A stretch of 5,332 nucleotides of DNA. It comes from Paramuribaculum sp. Its GTDB lineage: Bacteria > Bacteroidota > Bacteroidia > Bacteroidales > Muribaculaceae. Positions 4,287-5,332 of this stretch are shown here, piece by piece (position 1 is the stretch's first letter; every line of letters starts with the position of its first letter). The position numbers and the translations under genes were made by a program. The stretch is from the NCBI GenBank assembly GCA_029062075.1, contig JAIDQW010000396.1, positions 1 to 5,332 of the forward strand, read 5' to 3'. The notes under the pieces are model-generated. The model saw nothing but the letters and a program-made list of their open reading frames with translations. It made no database searches and was not told where the DNA came from.

Positions 4287-5332
4287 GAACCTCGTGCCAG
4301 GGGAGACCCTGCAACGGTAGTTGCTCCATGAACGGATCGGGATCGAATTCCTCTACATTGTGCACTCCCGGCTTTTTCCATTTTCCGGTAAGGAACATCA
4401 TGGCTCCTATCATTGCCGGAACACCGGTTGTGTAGCTCACTGCCTGCATACCGGTTTCCTTGTACGCTTCCTCGTGGCTGCAGTTATTGTAAATATAATA
4501 GGTCATCGGCTTGCCATCCTTGTCAAGTCCTGATATTCTGCATCCGATTGAGGTTTCGCCATGATAGTTTTCACCAAGGTCCTGAGGATTGGGCAAAACA
4601 GCTTTCAGGAACTGGAGGGGAACAATCTTTGTGCCGTTGTAATCCACTTCATCTATTCTCGCCATACCGATATTCTGAATAACTCTCAGGTGTGTGAGAT
4701 ACTCCTGACCGAATGTCATCCAGAAGCGGGCGCGTTTGATTGTCGGGAAATTCTGCACAAGGCTTTCGAGCTCCTCGTGGTAAAGGAGATATGATTCGCG
4801 TCCGCCAATATTTGGGTATGTTAATGTCTTATGTATTTCAAGCGGTCCGGTGGTAACCCATTTGCCATCCTGCCAGTATCTGCCGTTCTGGGTTATCTCG
4901 CGGATATTGATTTCCGGATTGAAGTTGGTTGCAAAAGCTTTACCGTGGTCGCCGGCGTTGCAGTCAACAATATCCAGATATTCCATTTCACTGAAGTAAT
5001 GTTTGGCAGCGTAAGCGGTGAACACTCCTGATACTCCGGGATCAAATCCACATCCGAGAATAGCTGTCAGTCCGGCTTTTTCAAACTTCTCTCGGTAAGC
5101 CCATTGCCATGAATACTCGAAGTGTGCAACATCCTTAGGCTCATAGTTCGCAGTGTCGAGATAGTTCACTCCGCAGGCAAGGCAAGCCTCCATGATTGTG
5201 AGATCCTGATAGGGGAGCGCCACATTGATAACCAGTTCGGGTTTGTGACGGTTGAAGAGTTCAACGAGCTGTTCAACACTATCGGCATCCACGCTATCGG
5301 TAGTGATGTTTGATGCTCCTATAGCTTTAGCT
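4264..5332 (-). CDS. Saccharopine-dehydrogenase-like carboxy(nor)spermidine dehydrogenase, 5' end missing
   Basis: Some 355 residues are visible in a frame that stays open to the right edge. The family is about 395-400 long, so roughly 40 residues with the Rossmann GxGxxG are off the window. The GTG at 5290-5292 is an internal Val in a VDADSVEQL segment typical of the family, not the start. Other marks are ELVINVALPYQDLTIMEACL, GVNYLDTANYE, GCGFDPGVSGVFTAYAAKH, DCNAGDHGKAFATNFNPEI, GGRESYLLYHEE and the C-terminal EEFDPDPFMEQLPLQGLPW. The last belongs to the bacterial LYS1-like group that includes carboxynorspermidine/carboxyspermidine dehydrogenase, which joins aspartate semialdehyde to diaminopropane or putrescine using NADPH, ahead of a decarboxylase that yields (nor)spermidine. 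Saccharopine dehydrogenase for lysine is less likely in Bacteroidales. The decarboxylase is not in the window. The gene converges on the TPR gene, with a 23-bp overlap of their 3' ends. Confidence 0.9.
   Translation of the reverse strand, partial: AKAIGASNITTDSVDADSVEQLVELFNRHKPELVINVALPYQDLTIMEACLACGVNYLDTANYEPKDVAHFEYSWQWAYREKFEKAGLTAILGCGFDPGVSGVFTAYAAKHYFSEMEYLDIVDCNAGDHGKAFATNFNPEINIREITQNGRYWQDGKWVTTGPLEIHKTLTYPNIGGRESYLLYHEELESLVQNFPTIKRARFWMTFGQEYLTHLRVIQNIGMARIDEVDYNGTKIVPLQFLKAVLPNPQDLGENYHGETSIGCRISGLDKDGKPMTYYIYNNCSHEEAYKETGMQAVSYTTGVPAMIGAMMFLTGKWKKPGVHNVEEFDPDPFMEQLPLQGLPWHEVLNGDLEV

Noticed and set aside
4311..4324. GCAAC-GGTA-GTTGC stem-loop just past the TPR stop
   Set aside because: Only five base pairs, no T run follows on the plus strand, and it lies in the conserved C-terminal coding part of the dehydrogenase gene.
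5290..5292. GTG as the start of the dehydrogenase gene
   Set aside because: The frame continues upstream to the window edge (residues reading AKAIGASNITTDSV before DADSV), and the family needs an N-terminal Rossmann motif that would otherwise be missing.
4321..5313. Several 60-90 codon plus-strand frames opposite the dehydrogenase gene
   Set aside because: They overlap a conserved minus-strand enzyme, lack starts with promoter or leader support, and show no family features.

Overview
The window looks like chromosomal DNA from a Bacteroidales bacterium. The gut family Muribaculaceae is my best guess, from protein style and base composition, but the family level is not proven. Three things point to the phylum: adjacent gldE and gldD genes; promoters of the Bacteroidetes form (a -33 TTG/TTTG, 19-20 bp, then a -7 TAnnTTTG); and starts without clear Shine-Dalgarno sequences. 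I see no insertion sequence, tRNA, rRNA or CRISPR.

Layout. Positions 1-374 carry no convincing gene. They hold two short arrays of a degenerate 9-bp repeat (consensus near GTCTTTAAG) and two divergent promoters, one reading left off the window and one reading right into gldE. Positions 375-2757 form a tightly packed operon: gldE (TTG start), gldD (GTG start, 4-bp overlap), and a short Sfp-type 4'-phosphopantetheinyl transferase (1-bp overlap). A 96-bp gap follows with a good promoter, and a perfect 13-bp palindrome lies across its -7 element. This promoter serves a second operon: an S24 (LexA/CI-like) repressor with an apparently intact Ala-Gly cleavage site and Ser-Lys dyad, overlapping by 7 bp a secreted TPR protein. 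On the minus strand, converging on the TPR gene with a 23-bp overlap, is a saccharopine-dehydrogenase-like gene, probably carboxyspermidine/carboxynorspermidine dehydrogenase of polyamine synthesis. Its N-terminus is cut off by the right edge.

Functionally, the first operon joins a CNNM/CorC-like inner-membrane protein, a lipoprotein, and an enzyme that activates carrier proteins. The second looks like a self-regulating, possibly damage- or stress-cleaved repressor translationally coupled to an exported TPR protein. The reductase is probably an independent housekeeping gene. Nothing here is clearly a new defence or mobile system. The least explained parts are the repeat-rich leader region and the S24-TPR pair with its candidate operator.
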